Source: Neisseria wadsworthii 9715
GTDB lineage: Bacteria; Pseudomonadota; Gammaproteobacteria; Burkholderiales; Neisseriaceae
Direction of reading: 5' to 3'
Length of the DNA: 64,000 bases
Assembly (NCBI RefSeq): GCF_000227765.1
Contig: NZ_JH165159.1
Coordinates: 2,004,179 to 2,068,178 of the forward strand
In this document: positions 43,150 through 51,719 of the stretch, piece by piece
Numbering within the stretch: the first letter of the stretch is position 1
How the letters are laid out: each line of letters begins with the position of its first letter
Notes under the pieces: model-generated
Databases searched by the model: none
What the model was told of the DNA's origin: nothing
The model's input: only the letters and a program-made list of their open reading frames with translations
Position numbers and translations under genes: made by a program

Positions 43150-43345
43150 ATGGCCGCGCCGGCCCTACTTTCTTTGCTTCGCCAAAGAAAGTAGGCAAAG
43201 AAAGGCGACCGCGGTTGCCGGTTTGCTGCGCAAACTACCCTCACTACGCGTGCTTTTCGGGAGGCCGCTAGTCGCTTCGCTCCGGGAGCGGCCTTGTTTC
43301 CCCAAAAATCCCGCTCCGTTCGGCGGCGCCAACGGGCAATACCGG
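43150..43345. repeat. Dispersed repeat encoding a KESRQRKAT-like peptide
   Basis: CTTTCTTTGCTTCGCC continues as a hairpin with CAAAGAAAG and then AAAGGCGACC; one plus-strand frame reads PYFLCFAKESRQRKATAVAG, a peptide I recall from many spurious annotations in proteobacterial genomes. It continues with LRERPCFPKNPAPFGGANG. There is no normal start or ribosome-binding site, so I treat it as a dispersed repeat and not a gene. The function is unknown. Confidence 0.6.
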
Positions 43346-43419
43346 TGTAGTTACGGTTTTTCAGATATGAAGTATGTTTATTTGACTATCTCTCTGATTG
43401 TCTACACTTCAAATAGCCA

Positions 43420-43479
43420 ATGCCTGTCTGAAACGGGCAACGCGAATTTCTGCGAAACCAAACCCTTTCAGACAGGCAT
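43420..43479. terminator. Widely spaced inverted DUS pair after ccoI
   Basis: Exact ATGCCTGTCTGAA and TTCAGACAGGCAT separated by 34 bases. It lies 32 bases beyond the stop of the ATPase gene. Confidence 0.7.
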
Positions 43480-43511
43480 TGCCTGATTTCACCCGCCATC
43501 CCGAATCCATC

Positions 43512-45941
43512 TTATTTCTTACCCAGCCTCAGCGCGTTCATCAGCACCAATAAAGAGCTGCTGCTCATACCCAGCGCGGCAATCCACGGCGTTACATAGC
43601 CGGCGGCGGCAAGCGGCACGGCGATGATGTTATACAGGCTCGCCCAAATCAGGTTTTGCCGGATATTGGCTTGGGTGCGCGCTGCCTGCTCCAGCATTTC
43701 GGGCAGCACGGCCATGTCTTCGTTTAACAGCACCACATCGGCGCCGTCCCGCGCCACATCGGCACCGCCCGCCACGGCCACGGACACATCCGCCGCCGCC
43801 AGCACGGGCGCGTCGTTGATGCCGTCGCCCACCATCAGCACTTTTTTCCCCTGCCGCTGCAAGTTTTCCACATAAGCCAGTTTATCCTCCGGCGTGGCTT
43901 CCGCACAGGCGGATTCGATGCCCAATTGCGCAGCCAGCGCGTTCACGGCATTTCTGCGGTCGCCGCTCAGAATATGCGGCGTTAACCCGCGTTTTTTGAG
44001 CGCGGCCAGCATTTCCGGCACACCGGCTTTCACTTGGTCTTTCAAGAAAAACAACGCGCTAAAGCCTTGCTGGTTGCCCAATGCAATCACGCTGCCTTCG
44101 TGTTTTGTGTCACCGCATTGCGGTGGAATATCGCCGGCGATCTCTGCCACAAATTCCGGCCTGCCGATGGCCCAGATTTGCCGTTTGCCGTTGATAGTGA
44201 GCATGGCGCTTACGCCGTGCCCTACGCGGTTAACCCGCTGCTCTACCGCTATATCTGCCGCCTCTTCCACGGGTAATGCCATGATGGCGTGTGCAATCGG
44301 GTGTTCGGACTGGCTTTCCAATGCCTGCGCGGCCTGAACGGCATGTTCGCCGCCCAGCAGCAGGGTTTGCGTTACCCACAGTTTGCCTTCGGTGAGCGTG
44401 CCCGTTTTATCAAACACCACATCGGTGGCCGCCGCCAATGCTTCCAAAGCATGTCCGCGCGCAATCAGCACGCCTTTGCCGGCGAGTTTGCCTGTGGACA
44501 CGGCCAGCGCGGTCGGCGTGGCCAGCGAAAGCGCGCACGGGCAGGTAATCACCAGCAGCGACACGGTTATCCACAAAGCCTGATAGGCATCGGTGAAATA
44601 CCACCAGCCGGCAAACACGGGCGCGGCCAGCAGCAACATGCCGGACACAAAACCCGAGGCATATTTGTCGGCCGCCTCGGCCAAGCGCGGCTTTTGCGAG
44701 AGCGCACGGTCGAGCAGCTTCACGATGTGCGCCAAACGGGTTTGCCCGCCCACTTCGTCGGCACGCACAACCAACGGGCCGGTAATATTGAGCGTGCCCG
44801 CCGTAACCTTGTCGCCGGCGCGTTTGGCAACCGGCAAGCTTTCACCTGTGAGCATGGCTTCGTCGGCTTCGCTTTCGCCCGATAGCACCGTGCCGTCAGC
44901 CGGCACCACTTCGCCCGCGCGCACCAGCAGCACATCGCCCGAACGCAGCTGCGCCACCGCCGCTTCCTGCACCGTTTCATCGGGATAATCCGGCAGCTTG
45001 TGGCAAAACGCCGGCACCAACTTAACCAACCGCTCGGCCGCATCACCCGCTTTGCGCCGCGCCGCCTGCTCCATAAAACGCCCCAGCAGCAGCAAAAAGG
45101 CAAACATGGCGATGCCTTCGAAATACATGCCTTGTCCGGCATTGGAAAGCAGCGCGTACACGCCCGCCGCAAACGCCAGCAATATGGCCAGCGCAACCGG
45201 CGTATCCATCCCCGCGCGGCGGTTTTTCACATCACGCAGCGCGCCCTGATAAAACGGCACGGCGGAATACAGCATCACCGGCAGCACCATCAGAAACGCG
45301 CCCCAGTGCAGAATCTCCAGATATTGCGGCTCGATATCGTCGTAAAGATAAGTGGGGACGGCAAACATCATGGTCTGCATCATGCACAAGCCCGCCACAG
45401 CCAGCCGGGCCAGCGATTTTTTGCGCTCGGCCACCGCCGCTTCTTCCACTTTCTGCGCATCGTAAGGCGCCGCGCTGTAGCCCGAATTCTGAATGCGCAA
45501 AAGAATATCCGAAAGTTTGACGCGGCTGTCGTCCCACTTCACACGCACGCGGCGGCTGCTGTAATTCAGCTCCACCGACACCACGCCGGGCAGCCGCAAA
45601 AGCTGCTGCTCGATCAGCCACACGCAAGCCGCGCAAGTGATGCCGCTCAACATCAACACCGCTTCGCGTCCGTTTTCCGAATCCGTCTCCACAAAATCCG
45701 CCTGTACTTCGGGCAAATCATAAAGCTTTAACTGCTCAAGCAATTCCGGCGGCGGCAAGCCTGCTTTCTGCGCATCAGCCGTGCGCTGTTTGTAGTAGTT
45801 GCCCAAACCCGCATCGATAATGCTCTGCGCCACCGCCTGGCAACCCGCACAGCAGGCAGGTTCGGTGCGGTTTTCATAACGGATGGGCAAATCGACATCT
45901 TCGGGAACGGGCAGGCCGCAATGGAAACAAGATTGGGACAT
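43512..45941 (-). CDS. ccoI: CcoI/FixI-type copper-transporting P-type ATPase
   Basis: An 809-residue P1B ATPase. Beyond the usual pump core it has an N-terminal cysteine-rich domain (CFHCGLP, then EPACCAGCQAV, residues 5-36) before the metal-binding domain with GITCAACVWLIEQQ near 100. This layout is typical of ATPases that supply copper to cbb3 oxidase. Core motifs: CPCALSLATP near 468, VFDKTGTLTEGK near 512, SEHPIAHA near 555, MVGDGINDAPVL near 710. It stands alone here, away from the copZ-copA unit, which suggests the assembly and not the export role. Confidence 0.92.
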   Translation of the reverse strand: MSQSCFHCGLPVPEDVDLPIRYENRTEPACCAGCQAVAQSIIDAGLGNYYKQRTADAQKAGLPPPELLEQLKLYDLPEVQADFVETDSENGREAVLMLSGITCAACVWLIEQQLLRLPGVVSVELNYSSRRVRVKWDDSRVKLSDILLRIQNSGYSAAPYDAQKVEEAAVAERKKSLARLAVAGLCMMQTMMFAVPTYLYDDIEPQYLEILHWGAFLMVLPVMLYSAVPFYQGALRDVKNRRAGMDTPVALAILLAFAAGVYALLSNAGQGMYFEGIAMFAFLLLLGRFMEQAARRKAGDAAERLVKLVPAFCHKLPDYPDETVQEAAVAQLRSGDVLLVRAGEVVPADGTVLSGESEADEAMLTGESLPVAKRAGDKVTAGTLNITGPLVVRADEVGGQTRLAHIVKLLDRALSQKPRLAEAADKYASGFVSGMLLLAAPVFAGWWYFTDAYQALWITVSLLVITCPCALSLATPTALAVSTGKLAGKGVLIARGHALEALAAATDVVFDKTGTLTEGKLWVTQTLLLGGEHAVQAAQALESQSEHPIAHAIMALPVEEAADIAVEQRVNRVGHGVSAMLTINGKRQIWAIGRPEFVAEIAGDIPPQCGDTKHEGSVIALGNQQGFSALFFLKDQVKAGVPEMLAALKKRGLTPHILSGDRRNAVNALAAQLGIESACAEATPEDKLAYVENLQRQGKKVLMVGDGINDAPVLAAADVSVAVAGGADVARDGADVVLLNEDMAVLPEMLEQAARTQANIRQNLIWASLYNIIAVPLAAAGYVTPWIAALGMSSSSLLVLMNALRLGKK

Positions 45942-46122
45942 AACAGGCTTTTGAATTGACTTTTGAATTGAATAAGGAGTGGACGGATTTTTCAGATAGG
46001 TATCATTATAGAATCAATGCTCCGTCAAACCAATGCCTGTGTGAATATAGCGGGCATAATTGCCTGTTCCGCATCGGATTCTGCTAGAGTATGCTTTTTT
46101 CATCACTTTTCTGAAAGCATTT

Positions 46123-46662
46123 ATGACTCCGCAAACGATTTTGGATTTTTGGTTTTCCGATGCCGCGCAGCCCTTTTGGTTTGAACAAAGCGATGCCTTC
46201 GACCAAAGCATCCGCACGCAATTTGCAGAGATTTGGCGGCAGGCCGCACAGAGCGAGCTTGATGTGTGGCGTGACACGCTCGAAGGGCGGCTGGCCGAAA
46301 TCATTGTTCTCGACCAATTCTCGCGCAACCTTTTCCGCAACAGCCCGCAAGCATTCGCACAAGACAATATGGCCGTTGCCCTTGCCCAAGAAGCGTTGCG
46401 CCAAAGCGGCTTTGAACACCTGCCCGAAATACAGCGCAAATTCATGCTGATGCCGCTGATGCACAGCGAAAGCCGCGCCATTCACGGGCAGGCGCTGCCA
46501 TTGTTCCAACGCTACACCGACCCCGTAACCGTTGATTTTGAAATCCGACACAAAGCCATTATCGACCGCTTCGGCCGCTACCCGCACCGCAATGCCGTGC
46601 TCGGCAGGGCATCCACGCCGGAAGAAACCGAATTTCTAAAGCAGCCCGGCTCTGCGTTTTAA
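46123..46662 (+). CDS. DUF924 family protein
   Basis: A 179-residue soluble helical protein with the DUF924 signature: QTILDFWFSDAAQPFWFEQS at the start, LAEIIVLDQFSRNLFRNSP near residue 65 and FMLMPLMHSESRAIHGQALP near 108, ending with RFGRYPHRNAVLGR. The family is related to TPR-like helical repeats and is uncharacterised. The start MTPQTILDF is preferred over an upstream ATG because family members begin there. Confidence 0.9.
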   Translation: MTPQTILDFWFSDAAQPFWFEQSDAFDQSIRTQFAEIWRQAAQSELDVWRDTLEGRLAEIIVLDQFSRNLFRNSPQAFAQDNMAVALAQEALRQSGFEHLPEIQRKFMLMPLMHSESRAIHGQALPLFQRYTDPVTVDFEIRHKAIIDRFGRYPHRNAVLGRASTPEETEFLKQPGSAF

Positions 46663-46668
46663 AAACGT

Positions 46669-46706
46669 TTCAGACAGGCATCTGTGTTATGCAATGCCTG
46701 TCTGAA
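46669..46706. terminator. Outward-facing DUS pair after the DUF924 gene
   Basis: TTCAGACAGGCAT and ATGCCTGTCTGAA flank a short loop, seven bases past the stop. Confidence 0.8.
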
Positions 46707-46736
46707 AAATACGCGAAAACTATCCGTAGCTGCCGC

Positions 46737-46830
46737 TATAGTCAATTCACTTAAGTTTAATAACGGTACCGTCATACTCGGGTCAAGCCCGAGTATGACA
46801 AATGTACTATTTTTAAGTTGATTAACTATA
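46737..46830. mobile_element. Correia-like small repeat, copy 4 (best preserved)
   Basis: A 94-bp element. The left end TATAGTCAATTCACTTAA and the right end TTAAGTTGATTAACTATA are inverted relatives; the core ATACTCGGG-TCAAG-CCCGAGTAT is a perfect hairpin. The left end also continues TTTAATAACGGTAC, much like the Correia element end that I recall (TATAGTGGATTAA...GTAC). No gene is inside. Confidence 0.85.
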
Positions 46831-46910
46831 AAATATAGATTCCGGCTTGGCCGAACATTCCAAGCTTACCGCCGCAATTAAACGCACTTTGATGCGACGG
46901 ATAAAACTCA

Positions 46911-46943
46911 CTGCCTGTCTGAAACCATTTTTCAGACAGGCAT
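46911..46943. terminator. Inverted DUS hairpin beyond queE
   Basis: CTGCCTGTCTGAA pairs with TTCAGACAGGCAT, 28 bases from the queE stop. The gap 46663-46970 contains only this hairpin, one Correia-like element and the pair at 46669. Confidence 0.85.
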
Positions 46944-46970
46944 TGGGTTTTTCTTCACACTATTTCTCTA

Positions 46971-47603
46971 TTACTCAATCCCCGCCCATTTATGCGTTTG
47001 CACGCTCAGTTGCCAATGCACGGGAGCGTTGGGACGGCTGTTCAGTTCGCCGATTTGACGGATGGTGTCGTAAATATTCATTACGCCGGTTTTTTCGCAA
47101 GGCGAGAGGTAGTAATGCTTGGCGCGGATTTTGTGCTCCATACGCTCGCAAAACGCGGTAACGTCGCCGTCCGCCACAATGCGCACTTCGTCGGCGGTTG
47201 CTATGCACTGTTTTTCGTATTTCTCGGCATAGCAGGCTTTGGGGCTGGTGGCCACGTAGTCAATCTGCGGCGGCGCGGGGTTGAGGCCATTGGTTTCGAT
47301 GCAGAGTCGGTAGCCTTCGGCTTTGAGCGAATCAAGCAAGGCAGCCAGATTGGGCTGTATCGTCGGTTCGCCGCCTGTGATGATGATGTTGCGGGCGGTA
47401 TAGCTTTTCAGACAGGCATGGATTTCGCTCAGCGTCATGGGCTTGAAAGTCAGGTAATCGGTGTCGCACCACGGGCAGGCGAGGTTGCATTTGCCCAGGC
47501 GGATAAACACGGCGGGCATACCGGTGTTGTAGCCTTCCCCTTGCAGGCTTTCGAAGATTTCGACGATGCGGTATTGGGGGTTGTCTGCATGATTTTTAAT
47601 CAT
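46971..47603 (-). CDS. queE: 7-carboxy-7-deazaguanine synthase QueE
   Basis: A radical SAM enzyme that converts 6-carboxytetrahydropterin to 7-carboxy-7-deazaguanine in the queuosine pathway. The 210-residue protein shows IFESLQGEGYNTGMPAVFIR at the start and the cluster loop GKCNLACPWCDTDY near residue 37 (C-x3-C-x2-C), then IIITGGEPTIQPN near 87. The start MIKNHADN lies only four bases after the queD stop, so the two are coupled. A DUS within the gene (47407-47419) is translated. Confidence 0.95.
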   Translation of the reverse strand: MIKNHADNPQYRIVEIFESLQGEGYNTGMPAVFIRLGKCNLACPWCDTDYLTFKPMTLSEIHACLKSYTARNIIITGGEPTIQPNLAALLDSLKAEGYRLCIETNGLNPAPPQIDYVATSPKACYAEKYEKQCIATADEVRIVADGDVTAFCERMEHKIRAKHYYLSPCEKTGVMNIYDTIRQIGELNSRPNAPVHWQLSVQTHKWAGIE

Positions 47604-47607
47604 TTTT

Positions 47608-48030
47608 CTACACTCCGTCGCACTCGGCACAGGAAGTCGGCGTTTCCCACAAACGGATTAAGCTCACGTGCAGGCCGGCGTTTTTCAGACAGGCATACAT
47701 GTAAGCCGCCATGTTTTCTGCGGTGGTACGGAAATCCAGCCGCATGGTTTTCATGTTCCAGCCTTCGAGCAGGGCGGCAATCTGGCTTTCGCGCGGGTTG
47801 TTGCCGTTATAAATAAAAGCATGGTCAAACGGCTCGATGATGGTGTGTTTGACAATGGTTTTGAGGTCGGCAAAGTCCATCACCATGCCGTCTTTTGCGC
47901 CGCTTTTAATCAGCCCGCCGGCAACAACGACTTCGAGTTTGTAGGTGTGGCCGTGCAGGTTTTGGCATTTGCCGTCATGCCCGTCGAGCATGTGGGAGGA
48001 ATCGAATGTGAAGATTTTGGTAATTTTCAT
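47608..48030 (-). CDS. queD: 6-carboxy-5,6,7,8-tetrahydropterin synthase QueD
   Basis: Converts dihydroneopterin triphosphate to 6-carboxytetrahydropterin, one step before QueE. The 140-residue protein has the PTPS fold marks: FDSSHMLDGHDGKCQNLHGH (residues 8-27) with the zinc histidines and catalytic Cys, PFDHAFIYN near 70 and LWETPTSCAEC at the end. I chose MKITKIFTFD as the start, from the family. One internal DUS (47684-47696) encodes part of ACLKNAGL. It forms a unit with queE. Confidence 0.95.
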   Translation of the reverse strand: MKITKIFTFDSSHMLDGHDGKCQNLHGHTYKLEVVVAGGLIKSGAKDGMVMDFADLKTIVKHTIIEPFDHAFIYNGNNPRESQIAALLEGWNMKTMRLDFRTTAENMAAYMYACLKNAGLHVSLIRLWETPTSCAECDGV

Positions 48031-48043
48031 GGTTTGTTGTAGC

Positions 48044-48082
48044 GGCCTGTCTGAAAGTTTCAACACGGTTTCAGACAGGCAT
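48044..48082. terminator. Inverted DUS pair upstream of queD
   Basis: GGCCTGTCTGAA and TTCAGACAGGCAT, with an extended stem (AAA.TTTC/GGTTTC). It lies after the NlpE-like gene on the minus strand and should terminate it. Confidence 0.7.
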
Positions 48083-48122
48083 TTGGAGATTTTTCAAAAC
48101 AGCCTCTTTTTGTTTATTAAAA

Positions 48123-48620
48123 TTATTGCGCGTCCTGCCGATCCAAACGATACAGGCTGTTTTCTTTATATTTATTCTCGCCCTCTGCTAGCTGAAACAC
48201 ATGTTTTTCGGCAATGAAATAGCGTCTTTCGTCCAACGGATCGGTAGAGTTGCTCGGTTTAAGCCGGATAATGCTGCCATTGTCTTCCCATTCGAAGCGC
48301 CCTTGTTCTTTGGCTGACAATGGTTCTTTGCTGCTTTTGTAATCTTCGCTCAGCGTGTAAGTGCGATCGGCATTCAACACCAGCGTGGTTTGAATGTATT
48401 CACACGATCCGCATGGCAGCTTGCCTTGGTACGTGCCTGCCCAATCAAGCAATTTTTCGGCGGTATGCTCTTTATCAACAGGCGTAGGAGTTGAGGAGGT
48501 TACAGCTGATGCGACGGCTTCTGAGGCGGCAGCTTGCGTGTTTTGGCTGTTTTGATTGCATGCGCTGAGTGCGGTTAGGGCCAAGCCCGCCACGATAAAG
48601 GGGTATAAGATTGATTTCAT
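48123..48620 (-). CDS. NlpE-like lipoprotein
   Basis: A 165-residue lipoprotein: MKSILYPFIVAGLALTALSA precedes lipidated Cys21. After a Ser/Thr/Ala-rich spacer (about 22-55) the NlpE N-terminal domain is recognisable as WAGTYQGKLPCGSCEYIQTT with its CxxC, followed by LVLNADRTYTLSEDYKS. In E. coli NlpE senses copper and envelope stress through Cpx; a similar outer-membrane sensor or copper role is inferred, not shown. It is set between queD and queC on the same strand. Confidence 0.85.
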   Translation of the reverse strand: MKSILYPFIVAGLALTALSACNQNSQNTQAAASEAVASAVTSSTPTPVDKEHTAEKLLDWAGTYQGKLPCGSCEYIQTTLVLNADRTYTLSEDYKSSKEPLSAKEQGRFEWEDNGSIIRLKPSNSTDPLDERRYFIAEKHVFQLAEGENKYKENSLYRLDRQDAQ

Positions 48621-48733
48621 TTGTATTCTCCAAGCTTATCTACTAACAGGTTTCAGAATATTAGGATATGCGTAATAAATAAACAGAATGGAGTTATTTG
48701 GTTTATTTATTATGGTGAAAGGTCGGTTTGTAT

Positions 48734-49396
48734 TTAGCGGTCAGATTTCCGCACGGCCAAGTAATCCGCCAGCCCGCGTTCGCGCAATACGCAGCTCGGG
48801 CATTCGCCACAGCCGCCTTCCACGCCGTGGTAGCAGGTATGGGTGTGTTCGCGGATGTAGTCGAAGCAGCCCAAACGGTCGGCCAGCGCCCATGTTTGCG
48901 CTTTGGTGAGGTACATCAGCGGCGTGTGGATTTGGAAGGCGTAGTCCATCGCCAGATTGAGGGTAACGTTCATGGATTTCACGAATACGTCGCGGCAGTC
49001 GGGATAGCCTGAAAAGTCGGTTTCGCACACTCCGGTGATGATGTGTTTGATATTTTGGCTCTTGGCGTAAATGGCGGCATAGAGCAGAAACAGGGCGTTG
49101 CGGCCGTCAACGAAGGTATTTGGCACGCCGTTGTTGCCTGTCTGAATTTCGGCTGTGCCGTCCATCAAGGCGTTATGGGTGATTTGTTGCATCAGGCTGA
49201 GGTCGAGCACGGTTTGTGCGATGCCTAAGTCTTCGGCAATCCGGCGGGCGCAATCCAGCTCGATAGCATGGCGTTGGCCGTATTGGAACGTGATGGCCTG
49301 CACGTTTTCGCGGCCGTAGGTTTGAATGGCCTGAATCAGGCAGGTAGTGGAATCCTGGCCGCCTGAAAAGATGACCAGTGCTTTTTCGTTTTGCAT
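48734..49396 (-). CDS. queC: 7-cyano-7-deazaguanine synthase QueC
   Basis: Uses ATP and ammonia to convert 7-carboxy-7-deazaguanine to preQ0 in the queuosine pathway. The 220-residue protein has the PP-loop [18 protein letters not shown] at the N-terminus, the substrate-binding ALPFFLLY-like [13 protein letters not shown] near 85 and the zinc site [18 protein letters not shown] near 188. A DUS (49135-49146) is inside the gene. With queD and queE it covers the middle of the pathway; queA, tgt and queF are not in the window. Confidence 0.96.
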   Translation of the reverse strand: MQNEKALVIFSGGQDSTTCLIQAIQTYGRENVQAITFQYGQRHAIELDCARRIAEDLGIAQTVLDLSLMQQITHNALMDGTAEIQTGNNGVPNTFVDGRNALFLLYAAIYAKSQNIKHIITGVCETDFSGYPDCRDVFVKSMNVTLNLAMDYAFQIHTPLMYLTKAQTWALADRLGCFDYIREHTHTCYHGVEGGCGECPSCVLRERGLADYLAVRKSDR

Positions 49397-49508
49397 TTGG
49401 GTTCCTAGTTTTGGTATCGCGGGAGGATTTCGAACCGCGCTGAAACGGCGGATTATAGCCGAATTGCCGGAGGTTTGTCACAAAGCGGCAAAGCGGCAAG
49501 AATCATCT

Positions 49509-49521
49509 ATGCCTGTCTGAA
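49509..49521 (+). repeat. Single DUS in the queC upstream gap
   Basis: An exact ATGCCTGTCTGAA. The divergent gap 49397-49656 otherwise contains only a tRNA-3'-end-like stretch near 49415-49441. Confidence 0.85.
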
Positions 49522-49656
49522 AACGCGGGTCGCCGGTTTGGCAAATACAGCCGCTTATACACTTTACGCCCCATATCTCAACTTATCGCTTTGCATACAC
49601 AAAAATCTTGTTTATCCTTAAGGAATATTAACAGCTGTTTTACTCACTTAAACAAT

Positions 49657-50349
49657 ATGACGACTCACAATAACCGCCGCCCCGTTGCTTTCCGCAACAA
49701 TAAATGGATTGTCCGCTTTGCAGCGTGGCTGGCCGCAAAAGACTCCCCATCGCCCAATCAGATTTCTATTCTAAGCGCCGTATTTGCCGCCTGCGGAGCC
49801 GGTTTGCTTGCCTACAGCCAGCATGCCGCGGCTTTGGTGGGCTGCGCGATTTTTATCCAGCTCAGGCTGATGTGTAACCTGCTCGACGGCATGGTGGCGG
49901 TTGAAGGCAGCAAAAAAACCGACACCGGCGAAATTTACAACGAATTTCCGGACCGCGTGGCCGACAGCGTTTTGATTGTGGCGCTGGGTTACGCCATCGG
50001 ACAAAGCTGGTTGGGCTGGCTGGGCGCCCTGCTGGCTATGGCAACCGCCTACATCCGCGTGTTTGGCGGCAGCTTGGGCTTCCCGCAGGATTTTCTCGGC
50101 CCGATGGCCAAACAGCAGCGCATGGCCGTGTTGGCACTGGGTTGTCTTCTAGGCGCAATAGAAAGCCATTACAACCAAACCAATTTTCTGCTCGGCGTTT
50201 CTCTGGTGGCCATCGTTATCGGCAGCGGCATTACCTGCTACAAACGCACCCAAGCTATTGCCGAACTGATGCGCCTGCGTGCAGCAGACACGCCAAGTGA
50301 AGATGAGGTTGAATCATCCCGTAAGAACGATTTAGACAGCACGTGGTAA
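49657..50349 (+). CDS. CDP-alcohol phosphatidyltransferase family protein
   Basis: A 230-residue membrane protein with several hydrophobic helices and the family's metal-binding motif in variant form: NLLDGMVAVEGSKKTDTGEI followed by YNEFPDRVADS (residues 75-105), where the common D-G-x2-A-R has Val for Arg. Such enzymes join a CDP-linked lipid to an alcohol in phospholipid synthesis; the acceptor here is unknown. The start MTTHNNRRP is chosen as the nearest ATG to the conserved part; a longer frame is open upstream. A C-terminal hydrophilic tail ends the protein. Confidence 0.85.
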   Translation: MTTHNNRRPVAFRNNKWIVRFAAWLAAKDSPSPNQISILSAVFAACGAGLLAYSQHAAALVGCAIFIQLRLMCNLLDGMVAVEGSKKTDTGEIYNEFPDRVADSVLIVALGYAIGQSWLGWLGALLAMATAYIRVFGGSLGFPQDFLGPMAKQQRMAVLALGCLLGAIESHYNQTNFLLGVSLVAIVIGSGITCYKRTQAIAELMRLRAADTPSEDEVESSRKNDLDSTW

Positions 50350-50374
50350 TCGTACTTACCCTAAGCTAAAATTA

Positions 50375-50417
50375 TGAGCAATGCCTGTCTGAAAGTTTTT
50401 CAGACAGGCATTGCTCA
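50375..50417. terminator. Extended inverted DUS hairpin between convergent genes
   Basis: TGAGCAATGCCTGTCTGAAA and its complement give a 20-bp near-perfect stem, longer than DUS alone. It serves both the CDP-alcohol transferase gene and rsmI. Confidence 0.9.
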
Positions 50418-50432
50418 TCTGAGCCAACAATC

Positions 50433-51314
50433 TTATCCGCCGCTTTTCTTCCATTCAAGCGCCAAATCATACAGCGCTTTTTTACTCTCGCCCGTAATCT
50501 TCGCTGCCAATTCCGCAGCCTGTTTGGTCGGCAATTCGTCCGCCAACACTTTCATCACATGCTGTGCATCTTCCGGCAGCGTTTCACTGCGTTGCACGGC
50601 CTGCGGATGCAACACCAACACCATCTCGCCGCGGCTCTGGTTGCTGTCTGCCTGCAGCATGACGCGCACTTCTTCCACCGTGCCGCTCAAAAAAGTTTCA
50701 AAAGTTTTGGAAATTTCCCGCGCCAGCATGATGGTGCGCTCGGGAAAATATTCGGCCATCTCGTTGAGCGCCGCTTCGATGCGGTGCGGTGTTTCAAACA
50801 TCACCATCGGATAATCCGCCGTTTGCCAACGCTCGAATAATTTTTTGCGCTCGCCCGATTTGTGCGGCAGAAAGCCGTAAAAATAAAAATCGGGCTGCGT
50901 CACACCCGCCACGCTCAAAGCCGCCATCACGGCGCTCGGCCCTGCCACAGGCACCACTTTATACCCCACCTCACGCACCAGCGCGGCAAGCTTGGCGCCC
51001 GGATCGCACACGGCGGGCGTACCCGCATCGGAAACCTGCGCCACGCTCTGCCCCGCCGCCAACGCTTCGATGATTTTGTCGGCCATTTGGCGCTCGTTGT
51101 GCTCCCGCACGCTCACCAGCCTGCCCTGTATGCCGTAGGCGCTCAGCAATTGCGCCGTTACCCGCGTATCTTCCGCGCAGATAATGTCCGCGTTGGCGAA
51201 CACCGCCAGCGCGCGCAACGTGATATCGCCCAAATTGCCGATAGGCGTGGCAACCACGTATAATGTCTGCTTCTCAACACTTTCGCAGGCTTTTTGGTAA
51301 TGTTTCTGCATCAT
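50433..51314 (-). CDS. rsmI: 16S rRNA 2'-O-methyltransferase RsmI
   Basis: Methylates the ribose of C1402 in 16S rRNA. The 293-residue protein shows the tetrapyrrole-methylase fold: LYVVATPIGNLGDITLRAL near residue 18, CAEDTRVTAQLL near 45, QVSDAGTPAVCDPG near 93 and FETPHRIEAAL near 170. Divergent yraN follows on the other strand after a 53-base gap, the usual Neisseria arrangement. Confidence 0.95.
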   Translation of the reverse strand: MMQKHYQKACESVEKQTLYVVATPIGNLGDITLRALAVFANADIICAEDTRVTAQLLSAYGIQGRLVSVREHNERQMADKIIEALAAGQSVAQVSDAGTPAVCDPGAKLAALVREVGYKVVPVAGPSAVMAALSVAGVTQPDFYFYGFLPHKSGERKKLFERWQTADYPMVMFETPHRIEAALNEMAEYFPERTIMLAREISKTFETFLSGTVEEVRVMLQADSNQSRGEMVLVLHPQAVQRSETLPEDAQHVMKVLADELPTKQAAELAAKITGESKKALYDLALEWKKSGG

Positions 51315-51320
51315 ATCGGA

Positions 51321-51333
51321 ATGCCTGTCTGAA
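51321..51333 (+). repeat. Single DUS between rsmI and yraN
   Basis: An exact ATGCCTGTCTGAA in the divergent promoter region of rsmI and yraN. Confidence 0.85.
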
Positions 51334-51367
51334 AAACTAAAACCACATTATACGGGCGAATCGGATT

Positions 51368-51715
51368 ATGCGCTTAAACCACACATCAGGCGCGGCGGGC
51401 GAAGATGCGGCGCTGGCGTTTTTAGAAAGCCGCGGCTGCACATTGGTCGAACGGAACTGGCATTGCCCCTTCGGCGAGATTGATTTAATCGTCAAACACG
51501 GTAAGATGTTGCTTTTCGTAGAAGTCAAATACCGCAAAAGCAGCAGCTTCGGCGGCGCGGCACACAGCATCACCCCGGCCAAGCTGGCCAAGCTCACCCG
51601 CAGCGCCGAGCATTATCTGCAAACCCGCAAAGCAGGCAGGCTACCCTGCCGCCTCGATGCGGTATTGATTCAGGGCAGCGACGCGCCCGTATGGATTCAA
51701 AACATCACAGGTTAA
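51368..51715 (+). CDS. yraN: UPF0102 protein YraN
   Basis: A 115-residue Holliday-junction-resolvase-like protein of unknown role. Family marks: [35 protein letters not shown] with the nuclease-like E-D pair, and [18 protein letters not shown]. The stop is four bases before the gmhA ATG, so the two form an operon. Confidence 0.93.
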   Translation: MRLNHTSGAAGEDAALAFLESRGCTLVERNWHCPFGEIDLIVKHGKMLLFVEVKYRKSSSFGGAAHSITPAKLAKLTRSAEHYLQTRKAGRLPCRLDAVLIQGSDAPVWIQNITG

Positions 51716-51719
51716 ACCC

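Noticed and set aside
43223-43486. 87-residue open frame in the repeat after cytX
   Set aside because: No ribosome-binding site; the peptide matches a commonly mis-annotated repeat and the frame runs into DUS sequence.
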